64,000 nucleotides of DNA from an uncultured Butyrivibrio sp. (GCF_947169445.1 NZ_CAMVPU010000009.1:1-64000), one strand, 5' to 3'. Numbered from the stretch's first letter, positions 8,636 through 18,803 are shown. Notes: generated from the sequence alone by a model not told the origin. A program made the numbers and translations.

Positions 8636-9550
8636 TTAGTTATCCCTTTCCTTAAATGCCGCACTTATCAAAAGAGCAAATGCAAAGCACAGTATTATAA
8701 GCATTACAGAAATAGTACTTCCCATTCCATATCTGTTACGCAAAAATAGCATATTCTCAAGAAGAGTACTTGGCACCTCCGTAGACTGGAACGGCCCTCC
8801 TTCTGTCAGAATGCGAACAAGATCGTAGGTTTTAAGTGAACCTGTAACAGCAAAAATAACGCTTACTCTGATAATTGGCTTAATGATAGGAATAACAACA
8901 TATCTGTCTACCTGCCATTTGGTGGCGCCATCAAGCATAGCTGCTTCCCTAAGGTCAATTGAAACGCCTTTAACTCCGGCATACATCAAAAGCATATGAT
9001 ACCCCACATACTGCCAGACCGTAGGAACAATTATACTTCCCAAAGCTGTCTTTACATCGCCAACCCAAACGTGCTTTAAGTTTCCCATATGGATTACATC
9101 CAAAAAGCGGTTTAGAAGACCATAATCAGGATTATAGATTTTAAGCCACAATTGACCAATAACTACCGTTGAGATCAGAACCGGCATAAAGAAAATTGAT
9201 AGAAAAGCCCTCTCTCTTCTGCTCTCACGCCTCCCCAGCAAAAGAGACAAAAGTAGTGCCAACGGCAGCTGTACAAATACTGAAAAGAACGCCAGTATCA
9301 AAGAGTTTTTCAGTGAATTAACGAACTTAATGGAGCCATTGGTAAAAAGCTCTATATAATTGGAAAAGCCTATAAATGTCCCCTCTGTAAAGCCATTCCA
9401 ATCATACATGCTCCTATATACAGAAACTGCAATAGGCGCGATCAGGATGCTTACAAATAAAAGCAACCCCGGTAAAAGGAAAACAAAAATAGCTATCCCC
9501 TCTTCTATTTTTCGCTTTCTCTTTTCATTTTTTATTTTATTATCATTCAT
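8636..9550 (-). CDS. Carbohydrate ABC transporter permease, MalF/UgpA type
   Basis: A 304-residue permease with six or more helices. The first, IAIFVFLLPGLLLFVSILIA, follows a basic N-terminus. The EAA-type coupling loop is SIDLREAAMLDGATKWQVDR, followed by YVVIPIIKPIIR. GAGGT lies eight bases before the ATG. It forms the heterodimeric channel with the MalG-type permease two bases downstream. A stem-loop in the 151-base gap to the binding-protein gene may lower its expression relative to the lipoprotein. Confidence 0.94.
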   Translation of the reverse strand: MNDNKIKNEKRKRKIEEGIAIFVFLLPGLLLFVSILIAPIAVSVYRSMYDWNGFTEGTFIGFSNYIELFTNGSIKFVNSLKNSLILAFFSVFVQLPLALLLSLLLGRRESRRERAFLSIFFMPVLISTVVIGQLWLKIYNPDYGLLNRFLDVIHMGNLKHVWVGDVKTALGSIIVPTVWQYVGYHMLLMYAGVKGVSIDLREAAMLDGATKWQVDRYVVIPIIKPIIRVSVIFAVTGSLKTYDLVRILTEGGPFQSTEVPSTLLENMLFLRNRYGMGSTISVMLIILCFAFALLISAAFKERDN

Positions 9551-9628
9551 ACCAACCTCTTATTTACTTGCAACGCAGAGCTTCAACAGCAGATTTTCTA
9601 TAGCTGTTCTTATGCATTTTATATAGGA

Positions 9629-9670
9629 ATGCTCTTCCCCACTTCCCGCTGGGGACGTAAGGAAGAGCAT
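9629..9670 (-). other. Stem-loop between the binding-protein and permease genes
   Basis: A perfect 10-bp inverted repeat (9629-9638 with 9661-9670, ATGCTCTTCC type) with an inner CCCC/GGGG pairing. There is no T tract on either side, so it is not a classical terminator. Its position just after the binding-protein stop codon suits an mRNA-stabilising or partial-termination element that gives excess binding protein; this is inference. Confidence 0.55.
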
Positions 9671-9701
9671 GAGATGGAAAAAATATTTCTACTTAAAAGA
9701 A

Positions 9702-11078
9702 CTACTGGATATCTTTTGAAAGACCCTCAATGAACTGTGTTCCATCAAGAAGGCAACCATAAACCTGATCTACATATGAAAGATAAGTATTAGCTGAATC
9801 AGCACTCATAGCTGTATCGCCAAAGAGAACGAAGTTGTCAGCTTTACTTACGATTTCAGAAACAGTCTGTGTAAGAGGGTTAACTGAACTTGTGTCACCA
9901 TAAGGTGTCCATGCAGGAAGTCCGCATCCATCAAGGTATCCATAGTGGCAGATGAGCTTACCAAGCTCCATAGCGTAGTTAGCTGCTACCTCAGCGTTAG
10001 GAGAAGAAGCTGCTACTGCAAGTGTATCGGATGGTCCGCCGATAAGCTGTCCGAGCTTAGCCTTGTCAGCATTGATAACCGGGAATTCACCAACCTTAAC
10101 CTTTGCAAGGAACTCTTCGTTTGATGCAAAATCAGCGCAGTTCCATGTACCATTCATGTAGAATGCATACTTGCCAGCCATGAAGTTGTTCTTAACTTCA
10201 TCATTTGTAAGGCCGATTCCTGAAGGATCGAAGTAACCGTTATTTACAAGCCCCTGGAATGTATCAACAGCATCTGCAACGTCCTTGTTATTCCAAGTTG
10301 CTCTTCCAAGGAAAATGTCATTAAGTGTATCAGCGCCTGCACTCTTCTCGATAACAGACTCAAGATACTCAGTTACGCACCAGGTCTCTTTTCCTGCACA
10401 TCCAAAAGGAATGATTCCCTTTGCCTTAAGTGCATCACAGCAAGCGATGAACTCTTCATATGTTCCAGGAATCTCTGTGTAGCCAACTTCACCAAGAAGA
10501 TCCATATTAGCGAAAAGGCCAACGATATTCATTGTTGTAGGAACACCGTAATGCTTGCCATCATATGTTGTGTTGCCAAGCATGTTCTCAGGAAGCTCAC
10601 TTGCGAAGTTCTTGTAAACATCATCAAGGCAATATACCTTTCCTGCGTCTACGAAGTCACCAAGGAATGCACATGACCATGTAAAGAAGATATCAGGCAT
10701 CTCATTAGCAGATACAGCAGCTTTGATCTTGGTCTTGTAAGACTGATTCTCAAAAGCTTCCCAGTTAAGTGTAATGTTAGGATACTTCTCAGCCATTTCA
10801 GCTATAGCTGCTTCATAAGCGTGACGGTTAGAATCACTCTCTGTAGCAATACACCACATGTTAAGTGTGATCTGCTCGTCAGATGAAGCTGCAGCGGTCT
10901 CTGTTGTTGCTGTCTCGGTAGTAGTTGCAGTTTCTGTTGTTGTAGTCTCAGTCTTTGTCTCCGGAGCTGCACTACCAGTGTCAGATGTTGTTGCAGCAGG
11001 TGTACTTCCGCATCCAAAAACAGAAAGCGTCATAAGACCAGCCATAACAACTGAAGCAATACGTCTCTTCATTTTCAT
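9702..11078 (-). CDS. Extracellular sugar-binding lipoprotein of an ABC importer
   Basis: A 458-residue solute-binding protein of the family 1 (MalE-like) class. The N-terminus is a lipoprotein signal (MKMKRRIASVVMAGLMTLSV) with lipobox VFGC, so the mature protein starts at Cys23 and is membrane-anchored. It is followed by a low-complexity linker of about 45 residues rich in Thr, Glu and Ala, then the two-lobed binding domain starting at ITLNMWC. GGAGAGGA lies directly before the ATG. It is the first gene of the importer operon; the upstream 200 bases hold a possible TATATT -10. The neighbouring YesM/YesN-type system probably controls it. Sugar specificity cannot be read from the sequence. 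Confidence 0.94.
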   Translation of the reverse strand: MKMKRRIASVVMAGLMTLSVFGCGSTPAATTSDTGSAAPETKTETTTTETATTTETATTETAAASSDEQITLNMWCIATESDSNRHAYEAAIAEMAEKYPNITLNWEAFENQSYKTKIKAAVSANEMPDIFFTWSCAFLGDFVDAGKVYCLDDVYKNFASELPENMLGNTTYDGKHYGVPTTMNIVGLFANMDLLGEVGYTEIPGTYEEFIACCDALKAKGIIPFGCAGKETWCVTEYLESVIEKSAGADTLNDIFLGRATWNNKDVADAVDTFQGLVNNGYFDPSGIGLTNDEVKNNFMAGKYAFYMNGTWNCADFASNEEFLAKVKVGEFPVINADKAKLGQLIGGPSDTLAVAASSPNAEVAANYAMELGKLICHYGYLDGCGLPAWTPYGDTSSVNPLTQTVSEIVSKADNFVLFGDTAMSADSANTYLSYVDQVYGCLLDGTQFIEGLSKDIQ

Positions 11079-11193
11079 TCCTCTCCTTTTCCCAAAATGT
11101 TATTGGTTACTTTATGATTTGAATATAGAATATTTATAAACTTTATTGAATGTAAATATTTTACTTTATTAAGCACATTTTTTACTTTTGCAC

Positions 11194-11241
11194 AAAAAAA
11201 TACCATCAAGCAAATTATTTTGCATATTTTTGCTCGATGGT
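11194..11241 (-). terminator. Terminator of the signalling operon (bidirectional)
   Basis: A 13-bp stem with one G-U pair (11202-11214 with 11229-11241) and a 14-base loop. On the minus strand it is followed by a run of seven Ts (11200-11194). A T tract also follows on the plus strand. It lies about 40 bases past the response-regulator stop codon. Confidence 0.8.
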
Positions 11242-11283
11242 TTTTATTATCTTAAAATTATTTTAGCAATTTCAGCCAATTAA

Positions 11284-12066
11284 TCATTTTCTTTTTGCAA
11301 AGAATTCATTCAAATTAGCCATAAGCTCTTCTTTTTTTATTGTCTTAAGGAAGTACCCTTCAGGTTTAAGAGCCACGACCTCCATAACGCTTTCCTTGTC
11401 ACCTTTTCCTGTAAGGAAAATAACCGGAATTGACTTAGTCTCATCCTCACTTCTTAGCATTTCAAGAACCTGTGGCCCGGAGGTGACAGGCATCTCAAAA
11501 TCAAGCAGGATCAGATCCACAGTGTTTTTCCCAAGCCATTTTATAGCCTGTAACCCGGATGCAACCATTGATACCTTATAAGTATCTTTTAACCATCCTC
11601 TTACAAGAGAAATGTAGTTGGGATCATCATCAACTATGAGAATTCTCTTCTTGAATTCTCCCAGTTCAAGCTTACGCATAAGGTCAGAGATTGTCTTAAC
11701 AAAAACCTCATTATTCAGAGGTCTGTTGAATATCTGATAGATTACACCGTCTGTAACCTTAGCGGAAACAGTTTTGGTATCAGTCTCATCGCCTATAAGT
11801 ATAAACTGTTTCTCGTCATCAACAACCTTATCGGTGATAAATCGAAGAACTTCCGATGAGATATTCTCTCCTGCTTCCATATAGTACGCAAGAACCATAC
11901 ACTCGTCCCATACAGCATTAATAGCATCAACATCTGAGGCTACATAAACAGCCTTAATGCCATTGTCATTAAGCTTGCCTATCAAAGCTCTTATCAGAAA
12001 AGATTCCTTTTCACCTATTACTGCCATGGATGTTCTGCTAGTCAACATAAGTATCCTTCTCCCCAA
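11284..12066 (-). CDS. Response regulator with an N-terminal pseudo-receiver and a C-terminal receiver
   Basis: 260 residues with no DNA-binding domain. The C-terminal half is a complete receiver: RILIVDDDPNYI (acidic pocket), LILLDFEMPVTSG (phospho-acceptor Asp), PVIFLTGKG and YFLKTIKKEEL (Lys). The N-terminal 130 residues have a receiver-like layout but no phosphorylatable Asp in the third strand (CMVLAYYMEAGE) and Arg where Lys is expected (IFNRPLNNE). It is the last gene of a probable four-gene operon with a hybrid kinase and two HD-GYP proteins, and it is followed by a terminator. It may relay phosphate from the hybrid kinase to an output through protein contacts. Confidence 0.88.
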   Translation of the reverse strand: MGRRILMLTSRTSMAVIGEKESFLIRALIGKLNDNGIKAVYVASDVDAINAVWDECMVLAYYMEAGENISSEVLRFITDKVVDDEKQFILIGDETDTKTVSAKVTDGVIYQIFNRPLNNEVFVKTISDLMRKLELGEFKKRILIVDDDPNYISLVRGWLKDTYKVSMVASGLQAIKWLGKNTVDLILLDFEMPVTSGPQVLEMLRSEDETKSIPVIFLTGKGDKESVMEVVALKPEGYFLKTIKKEELMANLNEFFAKRK

Positions 12067-12128
12067 AAATACCGATTAATTCATTATATCATTATTACGA
12101 TAACAAAATAAAATAATTATCGCCTTTT

Positions 12129-14522
12129 CTACAATATTTTGATATTTGTTACGGCACACTGATCCCCGGTGATTGATAAATATATATTTTCATGTCCGGC
12201 TAGAGCCTCAGTGACGCTCTTTACAGCTATACCGAAATTCTTTGTTTTCAAGGTGATTCGATTCTTTCTGCGTTTAATAAAGACTTCACATTCATAGCCC
12301 TTTTTGTTATTCTTTTTCCAGTCATCCCATCCCTTAAAGGACTCATCCTTATGTACTTCAACATTATTAACTGCAAGGTCATTATTGGTAGCATCTTCGC
12401 CGTCAAGTCTTATACAAGCATGCTCTATATAGTTTTTGCCCTCCGGCAGGTTATCATCTGATGAAAACAAAAGTAAAAAGGCGCAGTGCCATATAAGATT
12501 AGCGGTTGGAAGACTCATGGTCCTAAATCTTATGCGCATTCCATCAACCACAGGAACAGCCTGTGTATATGCCTTACGATATCCATCCACCTGAACATTT
12601 GGTATATCTCCCTCAATACGATTTATATAGGTTACCTCATCAGCAATTCTTGGAATGTAATCATCACTTACTTCCTCGGCATTTTCTTTTACCATAACAT
12701 TTACAATACTGCAGTGTTCTCCGGTAAGTGCCAGGTAGCTAAATCTGATGGTATCCGGAAGCGCCACTATCACATCTATCTTCTTAAAATTGTCAGTAAT
12801 CTGAACTCTTAAGTGATCCTTTATACGAACAGCCTCAATATCGTAATGAATAATTCCCTTCTTAGTCTCTTCTTCTAACGGAGTAATATCCACCTTAATA
12901 TCTCTTGCTGCAGTATCTATCACATTTCCATCCATCCAGATTTCGCCGTACTCCATATATTTCAAAAGTCTTATGCTTCTGTCATCCTTGTGAACACAAC
13001 CATCCTCAGAATCGAATATGATAATTGCCGGCATGGATTTCTTTTCATCAAAGCCAAGCTCTGTCTGACAGTCAAAGCTAATGAAGGTCTTTTTATTTAT
13101 GATATGTATTCCTTCAGAAATATTTTCCTTGTACTCTCCAAAGCGCATCTTATCGGAAACTGTAAGATCCTCATTGTACCTGCTGTCTATAGGATTTTCC
13201 TTTTCTCTCATCATATATTCTGTATCATGGTCAATCATATCCACCATAATATCGCAGTACTTAGGGTCAAGCTGAGAGCCGGCACACTTTATAATTTCTT
13301 CTCTTACTGCACTCTGAGGCATAGCCTCACGATATTTCCTGTTTGAGGTCATGGAATCATAGGTATCCGCCACGGCAACTATCCTTGCTTCCTCAGGAAT
13401 CATTTCCCCTGCAATCCCATCAGGATAGCCTTTGCCATCGTACCTTTCGTGATGGAATTTGGCTCCTATGCCAATAAATGGAAATTCACTAATATTCGAA
13501 AGTATTTCTCCGCCAATCTTGGAATGCTGCTTTATTTTTTCCTTCTCATCTGGTGTAAGCTCTGAAGTCTTTTGGAGAATGGAATCTGATACGCATATTT
13601 TACCTACATCATGAAGCAGTCCTGCAAAATAAACCTCATCACACCTTTTTTCATCCATCCCCGCAAGTCTTGCTATCTCTTTAGAATACTCGGCAACCCT
13701 GATTGAATGGCCTTTGGTATAAACGTCTCTTGCATCAATCGCAGAAACAAGTGCTGTAGCTGTTTCCTCAAAGAGTCTTCGCATTGCGTCATGCTCTCCT
13801 TTAAGGGTGTCAATCTCAGTCTGCTGCGCATGTTCCACTCTATCATTCATCTCGACAAGCGCATATACATAAAGCACTATGACCATAAAAACTGCCGACA
13901 TATCAACTAGTGATACGCCATATGCAAAGAACTGGATCATTGATGTCACAAGGCTTACTGTTGAAAACATAAAAATAGAAAAGGCTATCCTGCCGCGTAG
14001 ACGCTTCCTATAATAGATCAAAACTCCAAATTGAATAAGCAGAATCAGATAAGGAAAAATGTAACTTATAAAAAATAAAGGAGCCCTTTGATATTCATTG
14101 TTTTCATCAATCGTATAATATAGTCCTGTAAACTGAGATACGATAACAAGGAAAATTGCAACACCTCCCATAATATTGCCAATTTTAAGGGCAAAAGGTG
14201 TGTAATTTAGTCCTCCTTCATTTTTAAGAACATCATCGAGATAAGAATTTATCAGTGTCAGCTCAGATACAGTCATGAGAAATACGAAAAAATTACTGAT
14301 TTTGATAGTCCAATGATTAAAGACTCCCTGCGTTCCTCTGTATATATATGCAGCACGATCCGCTTCAAGCCAGATAGCAGCACCAATCTCCATCGCTATC
14401 AGTATAAGCTTTCTTTTCCTCGACATTATTTTGCTGATAAAGGTAAAAAATGCAATAATCAGACAGATGCTAGCAAGAGCCAACATAAGATCCACCTGAT
14501 GATTTCTTAATAAATCAAACAT
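12129..14522 (-). CDS. Membrane HD-GYP protein with a large C-terminal extension
   Basis: 797 residues. Residues 1-225 form about seven membrane helices, possibly a sensor module. A short coiled coil (HAQQTEIDTLKGEHDAM) leads into an HD-GYP domain at about 245-420. Its metal ligands are intact: KGHSIRVAEYS, LLHDVGK near residue 302 and HHERYDGKGYP near 356. This predicts c-di-GMP phosphodiesterase activity. The last 350 or so residues match no family I recognise; they are beta-rich and seem duplicated, with similar ends FSYLALTGEHCSIVNVMV and IYLSITGDQCAVTNIKIL. The gene lies between the hybrid kinase and the response regulator in the signalling operon. Confidence 0.9.
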   Translation of the reverse strand: MFDLLRNHQVDLMLALASICLIIAFFTFISKIMSRKRKLILIAMEIGAAIWLEADRAAYIYRGTQGVFNHWTIKISNFFVFLMTVSELTLINSYLDDVLKNEGGLNYTPFALKIGNIMGGVAIFLVIVSQFTGLYYTIDENNEYQRAPLFFISYIFPYLILLIQFGVLIYYRKRLRGRIAFSIFMFSTVSLVTSMIQFFAYGVSLVDMSAVFMVIVLYVYALVEMNDRVEHAQQTEIDTLKGEHDAMRRLFEETATALVSAIDARDVYTKGHSIRVAEYSKEIARLAGMDEKRCDEVYFAGLLHDVGKICVSDSILQKTSELTPDEKEKIKQHSKIGGEILSNISEFPFIGIGAKFHHERYDGKGYPDGIAGEMIPEEARIVAVADTYDSMTSNRKYREAMPQSAVREEIIKCAGSQLDPKYCDIMVDMIDHDTEYMMREKENPIDSRYNEDLTVSDKMRFGEYKENISEGIHIINKKTFISFDCQTELGFDEKKSMPAIIIFDSEDGCVHKDDRSIRLLKYMEYGEIWMDGNVIDTAARDIKVDITPLEEETKKGIIHYDIEAVRIKDHLRVQITDNFKKIDVIVALPDTIRFSYLALTGEHCSIVNVMVKENAEEVSDDYIPRIADEVTYINRIEGDIPNVQVDGYRKAYTQAVPVVDGMRIRFRTMSLPTANLIWHCAFLLLFSSDDNLPEGKNYIEHACIRLDGEDATNNDLAVNNVEVHKDESFKGWDDWKKNNKKGYECEVFIKRRKNRITLKTKNFGIAVKSVTEALAGHENIYLSITGDQCAVTNIKIL

Positions 14523-14567
14523 TTATTATTCCTCGTATTTCAATGAATATGTTCATAAAAAATGTGA

Positions 14568-17500
14568 TCACAAGCTAATATTTTCCATTTCATCCCAGTT
14601 ATAAACCTTAAGATACTTTTCTATCATGCTTATTTTCTCTTCATCCTCTTTAGGAAGTCTGTACTGTCTAAGCTGATTTAAAACCATCTCTATTCCATCA
14701 TATTCCATCTGAGGGATCAGTTCTTTTAACGCCTCATAAGCATCCAAAAGTTCTGAAGCAGGTACATTTGGCTTATTTAAGTCATTGTCCTCATTCGCTT
14801 TAGCCTTAAGTTTTCCCAGCTTATTTCCGTACTCTCTGTAGTCCTCCAAAAGTTTTTGGGCGTTAGCATTGATATACTCCATATCCAGGGCATTTCCAGC
14901 ATTTTCCATCTTCTGACAACGCTTAGAAAACTCAGATGCTCCTATAATCCTCGCTGAACTTTTAAGTGCATGAACTTTAACAGTAAAGAGTTTGATATCA
15001 CCGTCTTTATAGGCACCTTCGAGTACTTGGGCATTGTCTTCAAGAGTATCCACAAACATATTCAATGTGTTAATATAAGCACCTGCTCCGCCGCACTGCT
15101 TCATGCCTTCAGGAACATCGATTCCTTCCACCTCAAACAAAAAGTCAAGATCATCTGTAATATCATCACTTTCCGGTTCCTTGTTCTGGTCGCCTGTTTT
15201 CATCATAATATTTTCCGGAAGATGTTTCATGATAGTCCTCTCCACCTGCACTGTATCAATAGGCTTTGATAGATATCCGTTAAAGCCCTTTGATTTATAG
15301 AAATCCTCTCCGGCAGTCTCATTGGCAGTAAGGGCATATACAGGAAGATCAGGATACTTCTTTCTTATCTGCTCCAGTGTCTCAACACCATCCATTCCAG
15401 GCATCATATGATCAAGCAGCACAACATGGAAATGCCCGTTCTTTAGCTTTTCAAGGCACTCCTCTCCACTCTCTGCGGTAGTGATAAACATTTCTGTAGG
15501 TTTTAGAAGTCCCTTTATAACACTTAAGTTCATCGGGTTATCATCAACAATCAGTATATCCGCTTCAGGTGCAACGAATTTAGGTACATAAGGTCCCTTG
15601 GCAGCATCATCCACTTCTTCATGAAATACTCCGATTGCCTCATCTTCAATTATCTTTTGGGAAAGAGTAAAGATAAATTCACTTCCTTCACCATATTCAC
15701 TCTCACACCATAGTTTCCCGTTCATCAAAAGAGCAAACTGCCTGGAAATATCAAGTCCAAGACCTGTCCCCTGTATTGCGCTGTTCTTTTCTTCATCAAG
15801 TCTTTCATAGGCGCTAAAAAGCCTGTCCAGATCTTCCTTCTTAACTCCGATTCCTGTATCTTTTACAGATATTCTAAGTCCGCAGGATAGCTCATTTTTG
15901 CTCGTAACCCGGGCTTTCAGAGTAAAGCCGCCCTCTTCAGTGTACTTAACCGCATTAGTTAGAAGGTTTAATATTACCTGTTTGATCTTTCCTTCATCAC
16001 CGTAGAGTCTTCTTGGGATCGAATCATCGATTTCTACATCAAAATATAGTTTTTTAGCTTCACTTCTAACCCTTATCATTTTTATGACTGACCTGAACAT
16101 TTCAGTCACATCATATTCCTGCTCTACAAGATGCATCTTACCCGACTCAATTTTGGAGATATCAAGAAGATCATTGATAAGTCCTAAAAGAAGCTCGGTC
16201 GCTCCCTTGATGTCATGAGCATACCCCTGAACTGTATGATAATAATTATCAGGAACATTTTTTGCTTCCTCTCTGATAATCATCTCATCCATTCCAAGAA
16301 TCGTATTGATAGGTGTTCTTATTTCATGAGACATATTTGCAAGGAATCTGGATTTAGCCATATTAGCATTTTCTGCTTCCTCTTTTGCCTCCTGTATCTG
16401 CTGATACTGTTTACTGATAATTGTTCCATTAAGAACACGCCACACGATAACACCCGCAGCTACAACCAAAAGAGTTACAAGAATTATCTTAACGGACAAA
16501 AGTTCATAAAAAAGAGGTTCTTTTCTAACCTTAAAAGCCTCATCTGAAATCACTGTTTTATAGTCCGCATCAAGAATCTGGATATGAAAGGTATAATTAC
16601 CATATGCCAGTGCCATATATTCCAAAGTGGATAGTTTACTTCGAAGAACGGTAATTCCCTCATCGTTTGCTCCTTCAAGATACACTCTGACTACAGGATT
16701 GACCACAGAATAATCCAAAACTGCCGGAGTAATCTGGATTCGCCCTCTTCCGGCCGGAATCGTATACACCCCGTTTTTATCAGGAAGAATTCTCTCCCCA
16801 TTAAAGGTCATGGACGCTATCCTTGCATGTGAAAATGCATGTCCGTTATAATATTTTTCTATATTTACTTTGGATACGCCTGAGCCGCCTGCTATATAGA
16901 GATTCCCGTTTTCATCAAGACAACTATAGCTGTGAGCTACCGGAATACTTGTAACTCCATTTTGCATGGTATAAAGTCTGTATTCTGTAATGTTATCATT
17001 AAGCATAGCTGAGGCTTCTACCGAATATATGCCCTGGGAAGACATAATCCAATAGTTATCCCTGCTGTCTGCAAAGATATCAAATACGTTATTATATGGG
17101 AAAGTCGTAATGTTCTTTACTTCTCCATCCTTCATATACTCAATTGAGTTGGAAGTTATTATCCAGTAAAGTCCATTTTTTTCATCCCTGCGGATCCTCA
17201 TGATGACATCACTGGTAAGTTCGTGATCAAAATATCTTAGCCCTTTATCATCAATAACATAAAGACCATCCCCATCTGACCCTGCATATATTTCCCCATT
17301 TTCGCCCTCGCAGATGGTAAGGATAACTGTATTTTTAAGCCCCTGTTCGCTTCCATAAGTCTTTATAACCTTTCCATCCTTAATGACAGCAACTCCATCG
17401 TTGGTTCCCACTAAAATCGAACCATCCCTGGTCTCATATAAGCACCTTATTTCATTTCCGGGCATTCCTTCATCAGTAGTAAATTGCCTTATCTCTCGAT

Positions 17501-18803
17501 CTTTTCCATAGCATATAAGTCCCTTATTACCAGTAAATGTCGCTACCCAGAGATTATCTTTACCATCCACGATAATGGATCTTATTCTGCTGCTGCCTAC
17601 GAAAGCTGTAAGTTTATTCTTAAGAGTCTTTTTATCATCCACAATAACATGAAGTCCATTGTCCGTTCCGACATAAAGATCACCATCATGTAAACAGGCT
17701 ACGTTAACTACGGTATCCGGAATTCCTGCAAGAGAGGAGTAATTCTGGAAGTTGTTCATAACAAGCTTCATTACTCCATATCTTGAGGATGCAACCCACA
17801 TATTCCCCTGATAATCTGAAGTCATCATTTCAATGGAATCATACATGGGAAGATTCTTAATAGCATTAAAGCCCCCTTGTTCATCCAAATACCCTATAGC
17901 CGACTCCGATGCAATCCACACTCTGTTACAGTCATAGCTCATCCAGTGAATATCACCATTTACAGGTATATCTATTTTCTTCATGTTCGCGGCAGTATCG
18001 CCAAAGGTTCCGTAATAAATGCAATGTGATTCCGTACCCAGATAAACTTTTCTTGGAGTTCCGGGATCAGCCAGAATCGTCGTAATTTTATCAATTCCAA
18101 GATCACTGCAATTATAAAAGCTCGTAACTTCATCCGGCGTAATCTGGAAAATCGAACCACTTTTGGTCTGACCAAATACGTTACCAAATACATCTGTAAC
18201 AAGCTTTAATACTCTCTCATTGTTGATTCTCTCATCATCAACAATATGATAATTCATCTCAGAGTCCACATAGCCGACTCCGGCAGTAGTTCCAATATAG
18301 ATATTTCCAAAAGCATCTTCGGCAAAGCTTCTTACAGACGCAGATGCAAGCCCCTGTTTTTTTGAATACTGAATTGGTGTTTCGTGGTCCAGAACAACAA
18401 CCCCGTTATCATTGGTAGCAACCCAGACACGCCCCTTTGTGTCTTCATACATGTATCTGCCATTGGTGAGACCCATCGAGGCCGGAAGTCTTTCAAACAC
18501 CGAGCCATCATATCTGATAATTCCGGAATATCCGCCTATCCATACATATCCATCACTGGTTCCCAGAATGCAATTTGCTTCCGAAGTCGGAAGACCATTA
18601 CTGGCATCATAAACAAAAGCCATGTAGCCAACATCACCAAGCTGATTAGTGATGGCATAGCCCCCGCCGCAATTTGTATATTCTATTTTGGAAGCTTTTG
18701 AAGTATACGTATCCGACGCTGAAACCTTTGCAGTATCTAAAGCAAGGACTGCAGTCAGAAAAAAGAGCGCTGCGCATACCCTGATCCTGTTTTTTTTAAT
18801 CAT
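14568..18803 (-). CDS. Hybrid sensor histidine kinase with beta-propeller sensor, receiver and HPt domains
   Basis: 1411 residues. A signal sequence (VCAALFFLTAVLALDTAKVSA) is followed by about 650 residues of two-component regulator propeller repeats (YVWIGGYSGIIRYDG, GRVWVATNDNGVVVL and similar), then a Y_Y_Y-like domain. One membrane helix lies near 771-790 (KIILVTLLVVAAGVIVW). The cytoplasmic part has HisKA (MSHEIRTPIN, His near 826), HATPase (NLLTNAVKYTEEGG, DTGIGV, GTGLGLDIS), a receiver (LLDHMMPGMDG, Asp near 1130) and an HPt domain (VHALKSSARIIG, His near 1277). The architecture resembles the HTCS carbohydrate sensors but lacks an AraC domain, so output must pass to partners. AAGGTGA precedes the ATG. 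It sits between two HD-GYP genes, suggesting control of c-di-GMP turnover. Confidence 0.94.
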   Translation of the reverse strand: MIKKNRIRVCAALFFLTAVLALDTAKVSASDTYTSKASKIEYTNCGGGYAITNQLGDVGYMAFVYDASNGLPTSEANCILGTSDGYVWIGGYSGIIRYDGSVFERLPASMGLTNGRYMYEDTKGRVWVATNDNGVVVLDHETPIQYSKKQGLASASVRSFAEDAFGNIYIGTTAGVGYVDSEMNYHIVDDERINNERVLKLVTDVFGNVFGQTKSGSIFQITPDEVTSFYNCSDLGIDKITTILADPGTPRKVYLGTESHCIYYGTFGDTAANMKKIDIPVNGDIHWMSYDCNRVWIASESAIGYLDEQGGFNAIKNLPMYDSIEMMTSDYQGNMWVASSRYGVMKLVMNNFQNYSSLAGIPDTVVNVACLHDGDLYVGTDNGLHVIVDDKKTLKNKLTAFVGSSRIRSIIVDGKDNLWVATFTGNKGLICYGKDREIRQFTTDEGMPGNEIRCLYETRDGSILVGTNDGVAVIKDGKVIKTYGSEQGLKNTVILTICEGENGEIYAGSDGDGLYVIDDKGLRYFDHELTSDVIMRIRRDEKNGLYWIITSNSIEYMKDGEVKNITTFPYNNVFDIFADSRDNYWIMSSQGIYSVEASAMLNDNITEYRLYTMQNGVTSIPVAHSYSCLDENGNLYIAGGSGVSKVNIEKYYNGHAFSHARIASMTFNGERILPDKNGVYTIPAGRGRIQITPAVLDYSVVNPVVRVYLEGANDEGITVLRSKLSTLEYMALAYGNYTFHIQILDADYKTVISDEAFKVRKEPLFYELLSVKIILVTLLVVAAGVIVWRVLNGTIISKQYQQIQEAKEEAENANMAKSRFLANMSHEIRTPINTILGMDEMIIREEAKNVPDNYYHTVQGYAHDIKGATELLLGLINDLLDISKIESGKMHLVEQEYDVTEMFRSVIKMIRVRSEAKKLYFDVEIDDSIPRRLYGDEGKIKQVILNLLTNAVKYTEEGGFTLKARVTSKNELSCGLRISVKDTGIGVKKEDLDRLFSAYERLDEEKNSAIQGTGLGLDISRQFALLMNGKLWCESEYGEGSEFIFTLSQKIIEDEAIGVFHEEVDDAAKGPYVPKFVAPEADILIVDDNPMNLSVIKGLLKPTEMFITTAESGEECLEKLKNGHFHVVLLDHMMPGMDGVETLEQIRKKYPDLPVYALTANETAGEDFYKSKGFNGYLSKPIDTVQVERTIMKHLPENIMMKTGDQNKEPESDDITDDLDFLFEVEGIDVPEGMKQCGGAGAYINTLNMFVDTLEDNAQVLEGAYKDGDIKLFTVKVHALKSSARIIGASEFSKRCQKMENAGNALDMEYINANAQKLLEDYREYGNKLGKLKAKANEDNDLNKPNVPASELLDAYEALKELIPQMEYDGIEMVLNQLRQYRLPKEDEEKISMIEKYLKVYNWDEMENISL

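Noticed and set aside
10894..10975. Short tandem-like repeats in DNA
   Set aside because: They encode the Thr/Glu/Ala-rich linker of the binding lipoprotein; ordinary low-complexity coding sequence, not a CRISPR or VNTR outside genes.
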